Shown one piece after another: positions 27,595 through 38,258 of a stretch of DNA of 64,000 nt. Each line of letters starts with the position of its first letter. Position 1 is the first letter of the stretch. The notes beneath the pieces were generated by a model, which was not told the DNA's origin, searched no databases, and saw only the letters and a list, made by a program, of their open reading frames with translations. Source of the stretch: Colwellia polaris (GTDB lineage Bacteria > Pseudomonadota > Gammaproteobacteria > Enterobacterales > Alteromonadaceae); the NCBI RefSeq assembly GCF_002104515.1, contig NZ_NBOE01000001.1, positions 496,001 through 560,000 on the forward strand, read 5' to 3'. The position numbers and the translations under genes are program-made.

Positions 27595-29220
27595 GTGATT
27601 ATTGGCAATACCAGTACCAGTTGGAAATTTTTCAGCTGGTTTTTTGCTTTAGCGTTAATCTCGCCCATCGTGGTGATGCTCGTCGGTAGTTTAAATAACG
27701 CTGGCGATTTGTTTTCACACTTATGGGCAACTGTTTTACCTGAATATATTCAAAACACACTTGTGTTAGGCGTATTAGTTGCGCTGCTTTCATTTTGCTT
27801 TGGTGTACCGGCAGCTGTTCTGATTAGTCAAACGAATATTGTTATGGCTAAGCAGCTAAGATGGTTACTAATGCTTCCCTTAGCCATGCCTGCATATTTA
27901 GTGGCTTATTTATACACAGATTTATTTGATTATGCCGGTCCAGTGCAGCGTTTGTTACGTGCATGGTTTAATTGGCAATCTCCAAACGATTACTACTTCT
28001 TTGATATTCGAACCTTAGGCGGCGCAGCTATTGTTATTTCATTAGTCATGTTTCCTTATGTTTATATGCTTACACGTACTGCTTTTGAGCAGCAAGACAG
28101 AAACCTGCTCAGAGCTAGTCGCTTATTAGGCTGCAGTGAACGACAAAGCTTTTATAAAATTGCACTTCCCTTAGCACGCCCAGCTATTGCTATTTCGTTA
28201 ACCTTAGTGATTATGGAAACACTGGCTGACTTTGCCACAGTACAATATTTTGCTGTGAATACCTTAACTACCGCTATTTATGATACTTGGTTAGGTTATG
28301 GTGACTTTGGCGCTGCTAATGCATTAGCTAGTGTGTTAATGCTATTTATTTTATTTGTTGTGGTCGCCGAGCAGCGTGCAAGAGCAGGGCAGCGTCATCA
28401 ATCAAGTAGACCTAATGCAAACCAAGAACGAAAAAAACTGTCTTTAACTCAGCAAATATTCGGCAGTATTTTTTGTTGGTTTTTAGTACTGGCTGGATTT
28501 TTATTGCCACTGACTTTACTCATTATCATGGCAATAGATTATGCTGACTACCCGCAACTTATTGCGTTAATTGCTACCGGTAAAAATAGCCTTGAAATTG
28601 CGATTTATAGTGCAACTATAGCCACCTTAATTGCGCTAACCTTGGCTTTATTTCATCGGTTACATCAAAGTCGTTCGCGTATGATCCCATTGCAAATTTC
28701 TGGTTTTGGTTATGCCATTCCCGGTACCGTACTTGCTATGGCGATGCTAGCCACTTTTGGACCGTTAGATCATGCGATTAACGATGTTGCTAAAGGGGTT
28801 GGCTTTCAAGCACCAGGGCTAATATTATCGGGTACGGTTTTTGCTATCATTTTTGCTTTTGTTGTACGTTTTTCTGCTATTGCAAATGGCACGATTAACG
28901 CTGGGATAAGTCAAATTCCTAAATCGCTAGATCTTGCGCCGGGCAGTTTAGGGGTAAAAACCTTACCGGCTATTTTTCGGGTGCATCTACCGTTATTAAA
29001 ATCATCAATTTTGGTTGCATGGCTTTTAGTGTTTGTTGAAGCCATGAAAGAGCTACCTGCTGTGCTATTATTACGGCCGTTTAATTTTGAAACCTTAAGT
29101 ACACAAATTTATCAGCTAATTTCCGACGAACGCTTAGAGCAAGGTGCGTTAGGTGCAATTTTGATTGTATTGTTTGGTTTATTACCTATTATTTTTCTCA
29201 ACCGTCAGAAGGACAGTTAG
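27595..29220 (+). CDS. fbpB: Fe(3+) ABC transporter permease (FbpB-like)
   Basis: The 541-residue protein is a fused two-domain permease with about 12 membrane helices. Each half carries an EAA-type cytoplasmic loop (LGCSERQSFYKIALPLARP and LGVKTLPAIFRVHLPLLKS) that contacts the ATPase. This length and duplication are typical of ferric-iron (FbpB/SfuB) importers. It uses a GTG start 24 nt after fbpA and overlaps the ATPase gene by one base, so the three are one operon. Confidence 0.93.
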   Translation: MIIGNTSTSWKFFSWFFALALISPIVVMLVGSLNNAGDLFSHLWATVLPEYIQNTLVLGVLVALLSFCFGVPAAVLISQTNIVMAKQLRWLLMLPLAMPAYLVAYLYTDLFDYAGPVQRLLRAWFNWQSPNDYYFFDIRTLGGAAIVISLVMFPYVYMLTRTAFEQQDRNLLRASRLLGCSERQSFYKIALPLARPAIAISLTLVIMETLADFATVQYFAVNTLTTAIYDTWLGYGDFGAANALASVLMLFILFVVVAEQRARAGQRHQSSRPNANQERKKLSLTQQIFGSIFCWFLVLAGFLLPLTLLIIMAIDYADYPQLIALIATGKNSLEIAIYSATIATLIALTLALFHRLHQSRSRMIPLQISGFGYAIPGTVLAMAMLATFGPLDHAINDVAKGVGFQAPGLILSGTVFAIIFAFVVRFSAIANGTINAGISQIPKSLDLAPGSLGVKTLPAIFRVHLPLLKSSILVAWLLVFVEAMKELPAVLLLRPFNFETLSTQIYQLISDERLEQGALGAILIVLFGLLPIIFLNRQKDS

Positions 29221-30329
29221 TGCAATCACTCATTAATATTGAAAACTTAACGGTTGAATTACAAGCTAAAATAATTTTATCAAATGTTGATCTTTCATTA
29301 GAAAAAGGCGAGATTTTAGGGCTGGTTGGGCCAAGTGGTTGTGGTAAAACTACCTTACTTAATACTTTAGCCGGTTTTATCGCACAAAATGCGGGCATTA
29401 TTGAAATAAAACCTACTAATAAGGCACCTATAGAAATAAGTATCAATAATATGCTGCCAGCAGAGCAGCGCAATATTGGTATGATCTTCCAAGATTACGC
29501 ATTGTTTCCGCATTTGACTGTTAATGAAAATATTTGTTTTGGACTAAGCGCTTTAGCTAAAACAGAACAACAAAACCGTTGTGCTGAGTTATTAACCTTG
29601 CTTGAATTATCAGAATTTTCACAACGTTTTCCACATCAGTTATCTGGTGGACAACAACAGCGTGTCGCTATTGCAAGAGCATTAGCGCCACAGCCTAGTT
29701 TGTTATTGCTCGATGAGCCCTTTTCAAATATTGATGCTAGATTGCGCAATGAGTTAATGATCGAGATAAGACAGTTATTAAAGCGCCTTGGCATGACGGC
29801 TATTTTTGTTACTCATAATAAAGATGAGGTCTTTACCTTTGCCGATAAAATTGCCGTAATGCATCAAGGGCAAGTATTACAAGTAGGTTCTCCTGCAAGT
29901 GTTTGCCAACAACCGAATAGTTGGCAGGTTGCTGATTTTCTGCAGTTGGGTAGTTGGTTACCTGCTTCATTAATAAATAATAACAATAAGTTGTCTGTGC
30001 GTACGTTAATTGGTGAACTTGATGAACAATCTATTAAGTATCAAGTTTTGGCTGACCTTGCTAAGCAAGAAAGTAACAATCAGTTGTTAATTAAGCCAAA
30101 TAATATCGAGCGATGTCAGCTGAAAGAATATAATGTGGTTATCGAACATATTAGTGTTACCGAGCAAGGCTTTCACTATTTATTACGCAGTATTGAGCAG
30201 AATTCAGAGTTATCCTTTTCGCAGTTAAGTTATTATAGCCAAGAACTTCACACATTAGGTGATGCACTTTCAGTGCGATTAAAAGCTGATAGCTTCCATT
30301 TATATGCGGTTGAAAATAACCACTTGTAG
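29220..30329 (+). CDS. fbpC: Fe(3+) ABC transporter ATP-binding protein (FbpC-like)
   Basis: The 369-residue ATPase has Walker A GPSGCGKTTLLN, Q-loop MIFQDYALFPH, signature LSGGQQQRVAIARAL, Walker B LLLLDEPFSNID and the switch His in VTHNKDEV. About 130 residues at the C-terminus form the TOBE-like regulatory domain of the CUT1/FbpC type. Translation starts at a GTG that overlaps the stop of fbpB, with AGAAGGA as ribosome site. It energises ferric-iron import. Confidence 0.93.
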   Translation: MQSLINIENLTVELQAKIILSNVDLSLEKGEILGLVGPSGCGKTTLLNTLAGFIAQNAGIIEIKPTNKAPIEISINNMLPAEQRNIGMIFQDYALFPHLTVNENICFGLSALAKTEQQNRCAELLTLLELSEFSQRFPHQLSGGQQQRVAIARALAPQPSLLLLDEPFSNIDARLRNELMIEIRQLLKRLGMTAIFVTHNKDEVFTFADKIAVMHQGQVLQVGSPASVCQQPNSWQVADFLQLGSWLPASLINNNNKLSVRTLIGELDEQSIKYQVLADLAKQESNNQLLIKPNNIERCQLKEYNVVIEHISVTEQGFHYLLRSIEQNSELSFSQLSYYSQELHTLGDALSVRLKADSFHLYAVENNHL

Positions 30330-30506
30330 GGTAAATTTAGTGCCACTGTCGCCGATCTGTGACAGTAAAACATCATTCTAAGTGAAAAAAATTTAATTTT
30401 TCAGCGCAAATTGGGCAAGCGATCCACAAAAGCCCACAAATTCATTCACTTCCCTAAAAGCCTTTATTTTCTAGGCACTCAGCGCGATCAAATTACAAAA
30501 CTTTGC

Positions 30507-30536
30507 TTGACATAAGTTTACTTTACTCACTAAACT
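30507..30536 (+). promoter_or_regulatory. mraZp: Sigma-70 promoter of the mraZ/dcw cluster
   Basis: TTGACA (30507-30512), an 18-bp spacer and TAAACT (30531-30536) lie 66 nt before the mraZ ATG. This fits the first promoter (Pmra) of the dcw cluster in Gammaproteobacteria. The region 30330-30506 holds no gene that I can see. Confidence 0.65.
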
Positions 30537-30544
30537 GTACCATT

Positions 30545-30569
30545 GTGGGGAAAAGTGGGAATAAGTGGA
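30545..30569 (+). promoter_or_regulatory. MraZ box: three 10-bp-spaced GTGG repeats
   Basis: GTGGG at 30545, GTGGG at 30555 and GTGGA at 30565 recur with exact 10-bp period, directly after the predicted start of transcription. Known MraZ operators are tandem TGGG/GTGGG repeats with 5-bp spacers, so this is the expected autoregulatory site for MraZ repression of the cluster. A fourth AGTGGA at 30594-30599 overlaps the ribosome region. Confidence 0.8.
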
Positions 30570-30601
30570 TCAACAGAGATCCCAATTAAACAAAGTGGAT
30601 T

Positions 30602-31060
30602 ATGTACAGAGGCACTAGCGCAATAACGCTCGACAGTAAAAACAGAATCACGATACCTACAAGGTACCGCGAGGAGCTGTTTGCTGATTGCCAAGGAAAA
30701 ATGGTCTGTACTGTTGATATTCAACATCCGTGTTTATTGCTTTACCCGCTTCCTGAATGGGAAGAAATAGAATTAAAGCTTTGTGGTTTATCGAGTATGA
30801 ATCCGCAAGAGCGACTTTTACAGCAAGTGTTATTAGGTAACGCCTCAGATTGTGAAATAGATAAAAGTGGTCGTTTATTAATTAATGGGCCTCTGCGACA
30901 ACACGCCGGTTTAGAAAAAGGCTTAATGTTAGTTGGGCAGTTAAGAAAGTTCGAAATCTGGAGCGAAAATGCCTGGCAAGCACAAATGCAGCAAGGTATT
31001 GCAAAAATTCAGTCAGGTGAAATAGAGCTGACTGACCGATTACTTGATTTGTCGTTATAA
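30602..31060 (+). CDS. mraZ: Transcriptional regulator MraZ
   Basis: The 152-residue protein has two SpoVT/AbrB-type swapped-hairpin DNA-binding halves: DSKNRITIPTRYREEL near the N-terminus and DKSGRLLINGPLRQHAGL in the second half. MraZ forms a ring-shaped oligomer that binds the direct repeats in front of its own gene and represses the dcw cluster. It is the first gene of that cluster here, 51 nt before rsmH. Confidence 0.96.
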   Translation: MYRGTSAITLDSKNRITIPTRYREELFADCQGKMVCTVDIQHPCLLLYPLPEWEEIELKLCGLSSMNPQERLLQQVLLGNASDCEIDKSGRLLINGPLRQHAGLEKGLMLVGQLRKFEIWSENAWQAQMQQGIAKIQSGEIELTDRLLDLSL

Positions 31061-31110
31061 CAAATCTCGCAACAAAATAATGAAAACAAAATGGTGTCGA
31101 TAAACACATA

Positions 31111-32052
31111 ATGCAACACGATAATGCACATATTTCAGTACTACTTGCCGAGTCAATTACAGGGCTTGCGATTAAACCAGATGGTATTTATATCGACTGT
31201 ACGTTTGGGCGCGGTGGACATTCGGGATTAATTCTTGAAAACCTAGGTCCTAATGGGCGTTTAATAGCGATCGACCGAGATCCTTCTGCAATAGCTGCAG
31301 CCCAAAAATATGCTGATGATAAGCGTTTTATTATTGAGCATCATGGTTTTGCTGACTTAGCAATGATTGTTGAAAAGCATCAGTTAGTTGAAAAAATTGA
31401 CGGTATTTTATTGGATCTTGGTGTGTCTTCGCCACAACTTGATGAAGCAGAGCGTGGCTTTAGCTTTATGAAAGATGGCCCTCTTGATATGAGAATGGAC
31501 ACCTCTCGTGGCCAAACGGCAGCAGAATGGCTAGCCGTTGCAGATGTTGAAGATATTACTTGGGTACTACGTACTTTTGGTGAAGAAAAACATGCATGGC
31601 GTATTGCAAATGCCATTGTTGACGAGCGTGAAGTTACCGCATTAACACGCACTGGCCAATTAGCGCAATTAATTAAAAAAACTGCACCACAAAGAGAAAT
31701 TAAAAAACATCCGGCAACACGAAGCTTTCAAGCTATTCGTATGTATATTAATAGCGAATTAGAGCAAATAGAGAAAGTATTGTCGGCGTCTTTATCGGTA
31801 TTAGCTACTGAAGGGCGTTTGGTTGTTATCAGCTTTCATTCGCTTGAAGACCGTTTAGTAAAACAGTTTATGAAGAAGCATTCGCAAGGTAAAAAAGTAC
31901 CACGCGGTATGCCAATCAGCGAAGAAGAGCTAAATAAAGGTAAAAACTTGAGTTTAATTGGTCGTAAGTTAAAGCCAAGTAAAGATGAAGTGGAAGAAAA
32001 TGTGCGTTCTCGTAGCTCAGTACTTAGAGTTGCTCAGAGATTAGCGCGCTAA
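31111..32052 (+). CDS. rsmH: 16S rRNA (cytosine-1402 N4)-methyltransferase RsmH
   Basis: The 313-residue enzyme uses SAM to N4-methylate C1402 of 16S rRNA. It has the start [13 protein letters not shown], the SAM site [14 protein letters not shown], and the conserved [19 protein letters not shown] and [15 protein letters not shown] motifs. It is full length. In the cluster it precedes ftsL by 15 nt to the chosen start. Confidence 0.97.
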   Translation: MQHDNAHISVLLAESITGLAIKPDGIYIDCTFGRGGHSGLILENLGPNGRLIAIDRDPSAIAAAQKYADDKRFIIEHHGFADLAMIVEKHQLVEKIDGILLDLGVSSPQLDEAERGFSFMKDGPLDMRMDTSRGQTAAEWLAVADVEDITWVLRTFGEEKHAWRIANAIVDEREVTALTRTGQLAQLIKKTAPQREIKKHPATRSFQAIRMYINSELEQIEKVLSASLSVLATEGRLVVISFHSLEDRLVKQFMKKHSQGKKVPRGMPISEEELNKGKNLSLIGRKLKPSKDEVEENVRSRSSVLRVAQRLAR

Positions 32053-32067
32053 CTTTGGCGCTTGAGT

Positions 32068-32382
32068 ATGGCAACCCAGAAAGTTGTGTTAGCACTTGAT
32101 ATTTGGCATGACATTCGCCGACATATATTGATTTATGGCATTTTGTTATTGGTATTAATTTCAGCATTTTCGGTGATTTACTTCACGCACTTAAATCGAC
32201 TGACGACCAGTAAAATTGAAATGCTACTCAGCGAGCGTGACACTTTAGAAAACGAATGGCGTAACTTGGTTTTAGAGCAAAATAGTTTGGCAGAACATAG
32301 TGCGATTGAAAGCAGTGCAGAAAAGCAACTGAATATGACAAGACCAGACTCAAGCTCGGAAATTATTATTAAATTACCATGA
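32068..32382 (+). CDS. ftsL: Cell division protein FtsL
   Basis: This short bitopic protein has a cytoplasmic N-terminus, one membrane helix (about residues 21-42, ILIYGILLLVLISAFSVIYF) and a periplasmic leucine-zipper-like coiled coil. It joins FtsB and FtsQ in the divisome. Position between rsmH and ftsI fixes the identity. The ATG at 32068 is preferred over an in-frame TTG six bases upstream. The length (104 residues) is typical. Confidence 0.93.
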   Translation: MATQKVVLALDIWHDIRRHILIYGILLLVLISAFSVIYFTHLNRLTTSKIEMLLSERDTLENEWRNLVLEQNSLAEHSAIESSAEKQLNMTRPDSSSEIIIKLP

Positions 32383-32402
32383 TTTATTAGCACGGGTAGG
32401 CA

Positions 32403-34160
32403 ATGAAAAAATCAGCACAGTATAATCCAAACACGGTAGCATGGCGTTTTTACGTTGTGCTAGGTGCTGTTGTGCTGATTTATGCTGGTTTAATGGCTCG
32501 TACTGCTTACATACAGGTATTTGAACCTGACATGCTAAAGAAGCAAGGTGACAACCGTTCGCTTCGCACCAATACAAAAACAGTACAACGAGGCTCAATT
32601 GTAGACCGCAATGGTCACGAACTCGCGGTAAGTGTTCCAGTAGAAACCGTTTGGGCTGATCCTAAAATTATATTTGATACCAATGCTTTGGCAATGACAG
32701 AACATTGGCAAGCCCTTGCTGATGTATTAGGACAAGACGTTAACAAGCTCAAAGTTCGCGTAACTAAACACCCAACTAAACGTTTTGTTTACATTGAGCG
32801 TAAAGTTGCTCCTGCAATGGCAAACTATATTCAAGAATTAAAAATTCCAGGCATACATTTACGTAAAGAGTCTAAACGCTTTTACCCTGCAGGTGAAATA
32901 AGTGCGCACATAGTTGGCTTTACCAATGTTGATGATAAAGGCATTGAAGGTGTTGAGCGAGTTTATGACCAACTGTTAACGGGTGAAGATGGCGAGAAAA
33001 AGTATCGTAAAGATGCTAAAGGCCGCAAAATTGAAATTGTCTCTGTAAAAGCATCAACACAAGCTAAAACAATTACCTTGAGTATCGACCAACGTATTCA
33101 AGCGCTTGCTTATCGTGAACTAAAAGGTGCCGTTAAAGCCTTTAAAGCAACTTCGGGCTCTGCGGTTGTTACTAATGTTAATACGGGTGAGGTTTTAGCC
33201 TTGGTTAACAGCCCTTCATATAATCCAAATAACCGCTCAGGTGTCGCTATTCATCGCTTTCGTAATCGGGCGATTACCGATATCTATGAGCCAGGTTCAA
33301 CTATGAAGCCATTAACCGTGTTAACGGCTTTAGAATTTGGTAGCGTGAAAAAAGACAGTATTGTAGATACTTATCCAGGCTGGATGCGCTTAGGCGGCAG
33401 TCGTGTTTCTGATCCTCGCTATTTAGGCAAAATTTCATTAGCAGAGTTGCTTGTACACTCTTCAAATATGGGCACGACTAAACTGGCCTTATCGGTACCA
33501 AAAGATTATTTAATTGATAAGTTTTTTGATGCTGGCTTCTCTGAAGATACCGGCACAGGCTTAGTTGGCGAAAGTTCTGGCATGATGCACGACAGAGCAC
33601 GATGGTCGAAATTTGAACTGGCAACCTTATCATGGGGTCATGGTGTAGCCATTACGCCAATTCAGCTAGCGCGCTTTTATACAACCTTGGCTAATGGCGG
33701 TATTAAAACACCTCTTACCATTTTAAAACAAGATACTGATTCACTAGCGAAGCAAAAACATGAGCGTATTTTTTCAGCTGAAAATAGCCAAAATGTTGTA
33801 GAAATGCTTGAGCATGTAGTTAACGAACATTATACCGTAGCCAAAGTTGACGGTTATCGTGTAGGTGGGAAAAGTGGTACCGCCATTAAAGCATTTGCCG
33901 GTGGTTACGGGAATGATTATGTCGGTTTATTTGCCGGTGTTGCACCAATATCTGATCCCGAAATTGCTGTGGTGGTGGTAATTGATGACCCAGGTGGTGA
34001 TTTATATCATGGCGGTGAAGTTGCCGCTCCGGTGTTTTCTCGAATTATGAAGGGTACGCTGCGGCTACTCAATGTTCCGCCTGATGCGAACACCAGAATT
34101 ACTTCGGTTCAAACCGATAACAAAATTAAAACTACCCCTAAGGAGCGTGACCATGTTTGA
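32403..34160 (+). CDS. ftsI: Septal peptidoglycan transpeptidase FtsI (PBP3)
   Basis: The 585-residue class B penicillin-binding protein has one N-terminal membrane anchor (VVLGAVVLIYAGLM), a pedestal domain with RGSIVDRNGHELAVS, and the transpeptidase domain with the active-site motifs STMK (EPGSTMKPLTVL), SSN (VHSSNMGTTK) and KSGT (VGGKSGTAIK). It crosslinks septal peptidoglycan with FtsW. The last 8 nt overlap the start of murE. Confidence 0.97.
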   Translation: MKKSAQYNPNTVAWRFYVVLGAVVLIYAGLMARTAYIQVFEPDMLKKQGDNRSLRTNTKTVQRGSIVDRNGHELAVSVPVETVWADPKIIFDTNALAMTEHWQALADVLGQDVNKLKVRVTKHPTKRFVYIERKVAPAMANYIQELKIPGIHLRKESKRFYPAGEISAHIVGFTNVDDKGIEGVERVYDQLLTGEDGEKKYRKDAKGRKIEIVSVKASTQAKTITLSIDQRIQALAYRELKGAVKAFKATSGSAVVTNVNTGEVLALVNSPSYNPNNRSGVAIHRFRNRAITDIYEPGSTMKPLTVLTALEFGSVKKDSIVDTYPGWMRLGGSRVSDPRYLGKISLAELLVHSSNMGTTKLALSVPKDYLIDKFFDAGFSEDTGTGLVGESSGMMHDRARWSKFELATLSWGHGVAITPIQLARFYTTLANGGIKTPLTILKQDTDSLAKQKHERIFSAENSQNVVEMLEHVVNEHYTVAKVDGYRVGGKSGTAIKAFAGGYGNDYVGLFAGVAPISDPEIAVVVVIDDPGGDLYHGGEVAAPVFSRIMKGTLRLLNVPPDANTRITSVQTDNKIKTTPKERDHV

Positions 34161-35769
34161 TCACGCTTTAGACGTTTCTAATAACGCAAGAAATTATAGC
34201 GCTATTGAGGCGGTTTTACGCTTGGGTGAAATTACGCTTTCAAGCAGTGATTTAACGCAGCTTAAAGCGCATTTGGCTCAGCACAGTTCTGCTAATAAAG
34301 CGGATTTAGTTAACGATACACGCGCTTTAAAAGAAGGTGATGTATTCTGTGCGGTGATTGGCAGTGTGCGTGATGGTCGCGAATTTGTAGCTCAAGCAAT
34401 ATCAGCCAATAGTGCAATGATATTACAAGAAACCACCGAGTTTACTGAACACGGGCAATTAACATGGCTAGGACAAGCATCAGGCTTAGAAACCCCTGTA
34501 CTAAGCTACTTTGCGCTTAACAATAATTTATTTAATGTTGCAAAAGTGTTTTATGGTGAACCACAAAAATCGTTGAACATTATTGGTATTACGGGCACTA
34601 ATGGCAAAACCAGTACTAGCCAAATTATTGCTAATTTACTCGATTACTGTCAGAAAAATTGTGCTGTTATTGGCACCAACGGCGCCGGTAAGCTAGCCAA
34701 CTTACAAACCATTGACAACACCACGCCGGGTGCAACCGAATTACATCAATTACTGGCGTTATTTTCGAACAACAAAATAACCGATGTAGCTATGGAAGTG
34801 TCGTCGCATGCTTTAGCGCAAAAACGTGTTGATGCAACATTATTTAATACCGCTGTCTTTACTAATTTGAGTCGTGATCATTTAGATTATCACCACACAA
34901 TGGCTGCCTATGCTGAGGCGAAAAAAGCGATATTTACTGGTGATAATAAGCAAGTAGCGGTAATTAATGGCGATGATCCTCAAGCGAAAACATGGTTAGA
35001 GAATTGGCCGTCTACACAAGCTGTTGTAGTTTATGGTCGAGATGAAAACGTTGCCAACTCTCAACGCTTCGCACTGGCAAAACAAGTTAAACACTCCGCT
35101 ACTGGCGTTAGTTTCCAATTAGTAACTGAGCAAGGCGAATGTGAAATTCGAAGCCGCTTACTAGGTGACTTCAATGTTGAGAACTTGTTAGCGGCAATTG
35201 CAGTGTTAATGGTTGAAAAAATAGACTTAATAACAATCGCTGAAGCCATTACACAACTCGAACCGATTATAGGTCGTATGGAAGCATTTTCTGGCACAGC
35301 TAAACCTACCGCTGTTGTTGACTACGCTCATACTCCGGATGCCTTAGCGAGCGCTTTAGATGCTTGTCGTTTACATTGCCATGGCAAGTTATGGTTAGTT
35401 TTTGGTTGTGGTGGCGATAGAGATGTAGGTAAGCGTGCGCTAATGGCTCACGTTGCTGAAAATAAAGCGGATCACATTATTATTACTAATGACAATCCTC
35501 GCAGTGAAGATCCAGAAGCTATAGCGGCAGGTATTATTACCGGTTTCACCAAAAACGCAGGTTTTGAAAAAATTCTTGATAGAACAACCGCGGTGTTAAC
35601 GGCATTGGAAAAAGCAGATGCTGATGATGTGGTGCTTTGTGCCGGAAAAGGTCACGAAGATTATATTATTTTTGGTACGCAAAAACACCATTATGACGAA
35701 CGCGCCGTGGTACAAAGCTTTTATTCTGCACAGTCAGAACAAGCAGCAGAGCAAGGGGTAACATTATGA
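34153..35769 (+). CDS. murE: UDP-MurNAc-L-Ala-D-Glu:meso-DAP ligase MurE
   Basis: The ATG at 34153 is chosen because TAAGGAG lies 7 nt upstream, and not the longer in-frame possibility starting at 34072. The 538-residue ligase has the ATP loop GITGTNGKTSTSQ, the DNTTPGATELH segment and the C-terminal NDNPRSEDP, where DNPR selects meso-diaminopimelate rather than lysine. It adds the third stem-peptide residue. It overlaps ftsI by 8 nt and murF by 4 nt, which favours translational coupling. Confidence 0.97.
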   Translation: MFDHALDVSNNARNYSAIEAVLRLGEITLSSSDLTQLKAHLAQHSSANKADLVNDTRALKEGDVFCAVIGSVRDGREFVAQAISANSAMILQETTEFTEHGQLTWLGQASGLETPVLSYFALNNNLFNVAKVFYGEPQKSLNIIGITGTNGKTSTSQIIANLLDYCQKNCAVIGTNGAGKLANLQTIDNTTPGATELHQLLALFSNNKITDVAMEVSSHALAQKRVDATLFNTAVFTNLSRDHLDYHHTMAAYAEAKKAIFTGDNKQVAVINGDDPQAKTWLENWPSTQAVVVYGRDENVANSQRFALAKQVKHSATGVSFQLVTEQGECEIRSRLLGDFNVENLLAAIAVLMVEKIDLITIAEAITQLEPIIGRMEAFSGTAKPTAVVDYAHTPDALASALDACRLHCHGKLWLVFGCGGDRDVGKRALMAHVAENKADHIIITNDNPRSEDPEAIAAGIITGFTKNAGFEKILDRTTAVLTALEKADADDVVLCAGKGHEDYIIFGTQKHHYDERAVVQSFYSAQSEQAAEQGVTL

Positions 35770-37166
35770 TAGCGTTAACCTTAATTGAACTTGCACAGGC
35801 GGTAAATGGCGAGTTAATCGGTGAGAATATCACCATTAATGCCATTGGTACTGACAGTAGAGCACTTAGAGCAGGTGATGTTTTCTTAGCATTACAAGGC
35901 CCAAATTTTGACGGCCATAAATTTTTAACGCAAGCGGCTGAGTTGGGTTGTAGTGCGGCAATCGTGCAAAAAGCACAAGCAGATCTGTCCATTCCTCAAA
36001 TTATTGTTAAAGACACTCATAAAGCATTAGGCGAAATTGGTGCTTATGTGAAAGCGAAAGTGGCGCCAAAAACTGTAGCTATTACAGGCAGTAGTGGCAA
36101 AACCACGGTAAAAGAAATGGTGGCAGCTATTTTAAGTCGCTTAGGCAATGTATTGGCGACAAATGGTAACTTCAATAACGATATTGGCGTGCCATTAACC
36201 TTGCTGCGTTTAGAAACTCAACATGACTTTGCTGTTGTGGAGTTAGGCGCAAATCATATCGGTGAAATCGCATACACCTCAGCACTGGTAAAACCCGATG
36301 TTGCCATTATTAATAATATTGCTGCCGCTCATTTAGAAGGTTTTGGCGACTTATGTGGTGTAGCGCGTGCTAAGGGTGAAATATTTTCTGGTTTAACGGC
36401 GGGTGGCGTAGCAATTTATAATCAAGACACGCAATGGGCTGACAAGTGGCAATGGCGTTTAACAGATAAAAAAGTATTACGTTTTTCATGTAAAGATAAA
36501 GCTGACTGTTACAGCGAGCAAGAAACGCTCGACGACAATGGTTGTGCGAATTTTACCTTAACAACCCCTGTGGGAAGTACCGCTATTAAGTTAACTGTGC
36601 CAGGGCATCACAACGTATGTAACGCAGTAGCCGCGGCAACTATCGCTTTAGAGTTTGGCGCAAGTTTAGACGATATTCGTTTAGGGCTAGCGCAAATGAG
36701 TGAGGTAAAAGGACGTTTAAACTTACATCAACTTAATCACCAAACTAAGTTAATTGACGATAGCTATAACGCGAATGTCGAATCAATTAATGCCGCGTCA
36801 GATCTACTCGCCAGTTACACCGGTCGCAGAATTCTTATTCTGGGTGATATGGGTGAGCTAGGTGAAGAAGCGCGTCGATATCATCAAGAAGTAGGTGAAC
36901 ATGCAAAGAGTAAGCAAATCGACGATTTACTCACGCTGGGCGTGTTAAGCCAAAATGCCTCAGATGCCTTTTATCAAGGGCAGCAAGAGCAATCTCAACA
37001 TTTTAGTAGTAAAGAAAATTTATTGTCACGATTACAACTGTTACTTCAGGGTGAAGAACAGCCAGTGACTATTTTAGTAAAAGGTTCACGCAGTGCTCAT
37101 ATGGAATACGTAGTGGCTGATATTATTCAATGGCATAACAGTCAATCTATGCAGGAGCATGCATAA
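35766..37166 (+). CDS. murF: UDP-MurNAc-tripeptide:D-Ala-D-Ala ligase MurF
   Basis: The 466-residue Mur ligase adds D-Ala-D-Ala to UDP-MurNAc-tripeptide in the cytoplasm. The ATP loop is [14 protein letters not shown], and the central [15 protein letters not shown] and [13 protein letters not shown] stretches are typical of MurF. An ATGA overlap joins it to murE and a one-base overlap joins it to mraY. Confidence 0.97.
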   Translation: MIALTLIELAQAVNGELIGENITINAIGTDSRALRAGDVFLALQGPNFDGHKFLTQAAELGCSAAIVQKAQADLSIPQIIVKDTHKALGEIGAYVKAKVAPKTVAITGSSGKTTVKEMVAAILSRLGNVLATNGNFNNDIGVPLTLLRLETQHDFAVVELGANHIGEIAYTSALVKPDVAIINNIAAAHLEGFGDLCGVARAKGEIFSGLTAGGVAIYNQDTQWADKWQWRLTDKKVLRFSCKDKADCYSEQETLDDNGCANFTLTTPVGSTAIKLTVPGHHNVCNAVAAATIALEFGASLDDIRLGLAQMSEVKGRLNLHQLNHQTKLIDDSYNANVESINAASDLLASYTGRRILILGDMGELGEEARRYHQEVGEHAKSKQIDDLLTLGVLSQNASDAFYQGQQEQSQHFSSKENLLSRLQLLLQGEEQPVTILVKGSRSAHMEYVVADIIQWHNSQSMQEHA

Positions 37167-38248
37167 TGTTACTTTGGTTAGGTGAGTATCTCACTCAGTA
37201 TTATTCATTTTTTAACGTTTTTTCGTATTTAACATTTCGCGCCATTATATCTACGCTTACCGCGTTGGTTATCTCATTATATTTTGGTCCTAAATTAATC
37301 CGCGCCTTGCAAAACATGCAAATTGGTCAAACGGTTCGAGACGATGGTCCAGAGAGTCATTTAGTTAAATCAGGCACGCCAACCATGGGCGGAATTTTAA
37401 TCTTAGCGTCGATTGCAGTAAGCGTTTTATTGTGGGCTAATTTAACTAATGCCTACGTTTGGGTAGTGCTATTTGTACTATTGAGTTTTGGTCTTATTGG
37501 CTTTGTAGACGATTACCGTAAAGTAATTCGCAAAGACTCTAATGGCTTAATTGCCCGCTGGAAGTACTTTTGGCAAACCGTAATTGGTTTAGCGACCGCA
37601 ATATTTTTATATTGGTTTGCGCAAAGCCCAGAAGAAACAACCTTACTGATCCCCTTTGTGAAAAATGTTTTACCACAACTTGGCTTACTTTATATCGGCT
37701 TAGTGTACTTCGTTATTGTCGGTACAAGTAACGCCGTTAACTTAACTGATGGTCTTGATGGTTTAGCTATTGTGCCAACCATTATGGTGGCAGGGGCGTT
37801 TGCCGTATTTGCTTACATGACAGGTAATGCAAACTTTTCTGAATACTTACACATTCCACACATTGCTTTAGCAAGTGAACTGGTGGTGGTATGCACGGCA
37901 ATTGTGGGCGCAGGTTTAGGGTTTTTATGGTTTAACACTTACCCAGCACAAGTTTTTATGGGCGATGTGGGCTCGTTGGCTTTAGGTGCAGCATTAGGTG
38001 TTATTGCTGTGTTGGTTAGACAAGAGTTAGTTTTATTTATTATGGGTGGTGTATTTGTTATCGAAACATTGTCGGTAATTTTACAGGTGGGATCATTCAA
38101 GTTGCGTGGTCAGCGCATCTTCCGCATGGCACCTATTCATCATCATTACGAATTAAAAGGTTGGCCCGAGCCAAGAGTGATTGTTCGCTTTTGGATTATT
38201 TCTTTAGTGTTAGTGTTGATTGGCTTAGCCACTCTGAAATTAAGGTAA
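37166..38248 (+). CDS. mraY: Phospho-MurNAc-pentapeptide translocase MraY
   Basis: The 360-residue, ten-helix membrane enzyme makes lipid I from UDP-MurNAc-pentapeptide and undecaprenyl phosphate. It has the acidic loop GFVDDYRKV, the [14 protein letters not shown] motif and the histidine loop [16 protein letters not shown]. Length and position are canonical. Confidence 0.97.
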   Translation: MLLWLGEYLTQYYSFFNVFSYLTFRAIISTLTALVISLYFGPKLIRALQNMQIGQTVRDDGPESHLVKSGTPTMGGILILASIAVSVLLWANLTNAYVWVVLFVLLSFGLIGFVDDYRKVIRKDSNGLIARWKYFWQTVIGLATAIFLYWFAQSPEETTLLIPFVKNVLPQLGLLYIGLVYFVIVGTSNAVNLTDGLDGLAIVPTIMVAGAFAVFAYMTGNANFSEYLHIPHIALASELVVVCTAIVGAGLGFLWFNTYPAQVFMGDVGSLALGAALGVIAVLVRQELVLFIMGGVFVIETLSVILQVGSFKLRGQRIFRMAPIHHHYELKGWPEPRVIVRFWIISLVLVLIGLATLKLR

Positions 38249-38258
38249 ATATAAACGC

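Noticed and set aside
30330-30506. Short CTGTC/GACAG inverted repeat after fbpC as a terminator
   Set aside because: Six-base stem with a long loop and no T-run.
34072-34152. Longer N-terminus for MurE inside ftsI
   Set aside because: A TAAGGAG site directly precedes ATG 34153, and the extension is not family-like.
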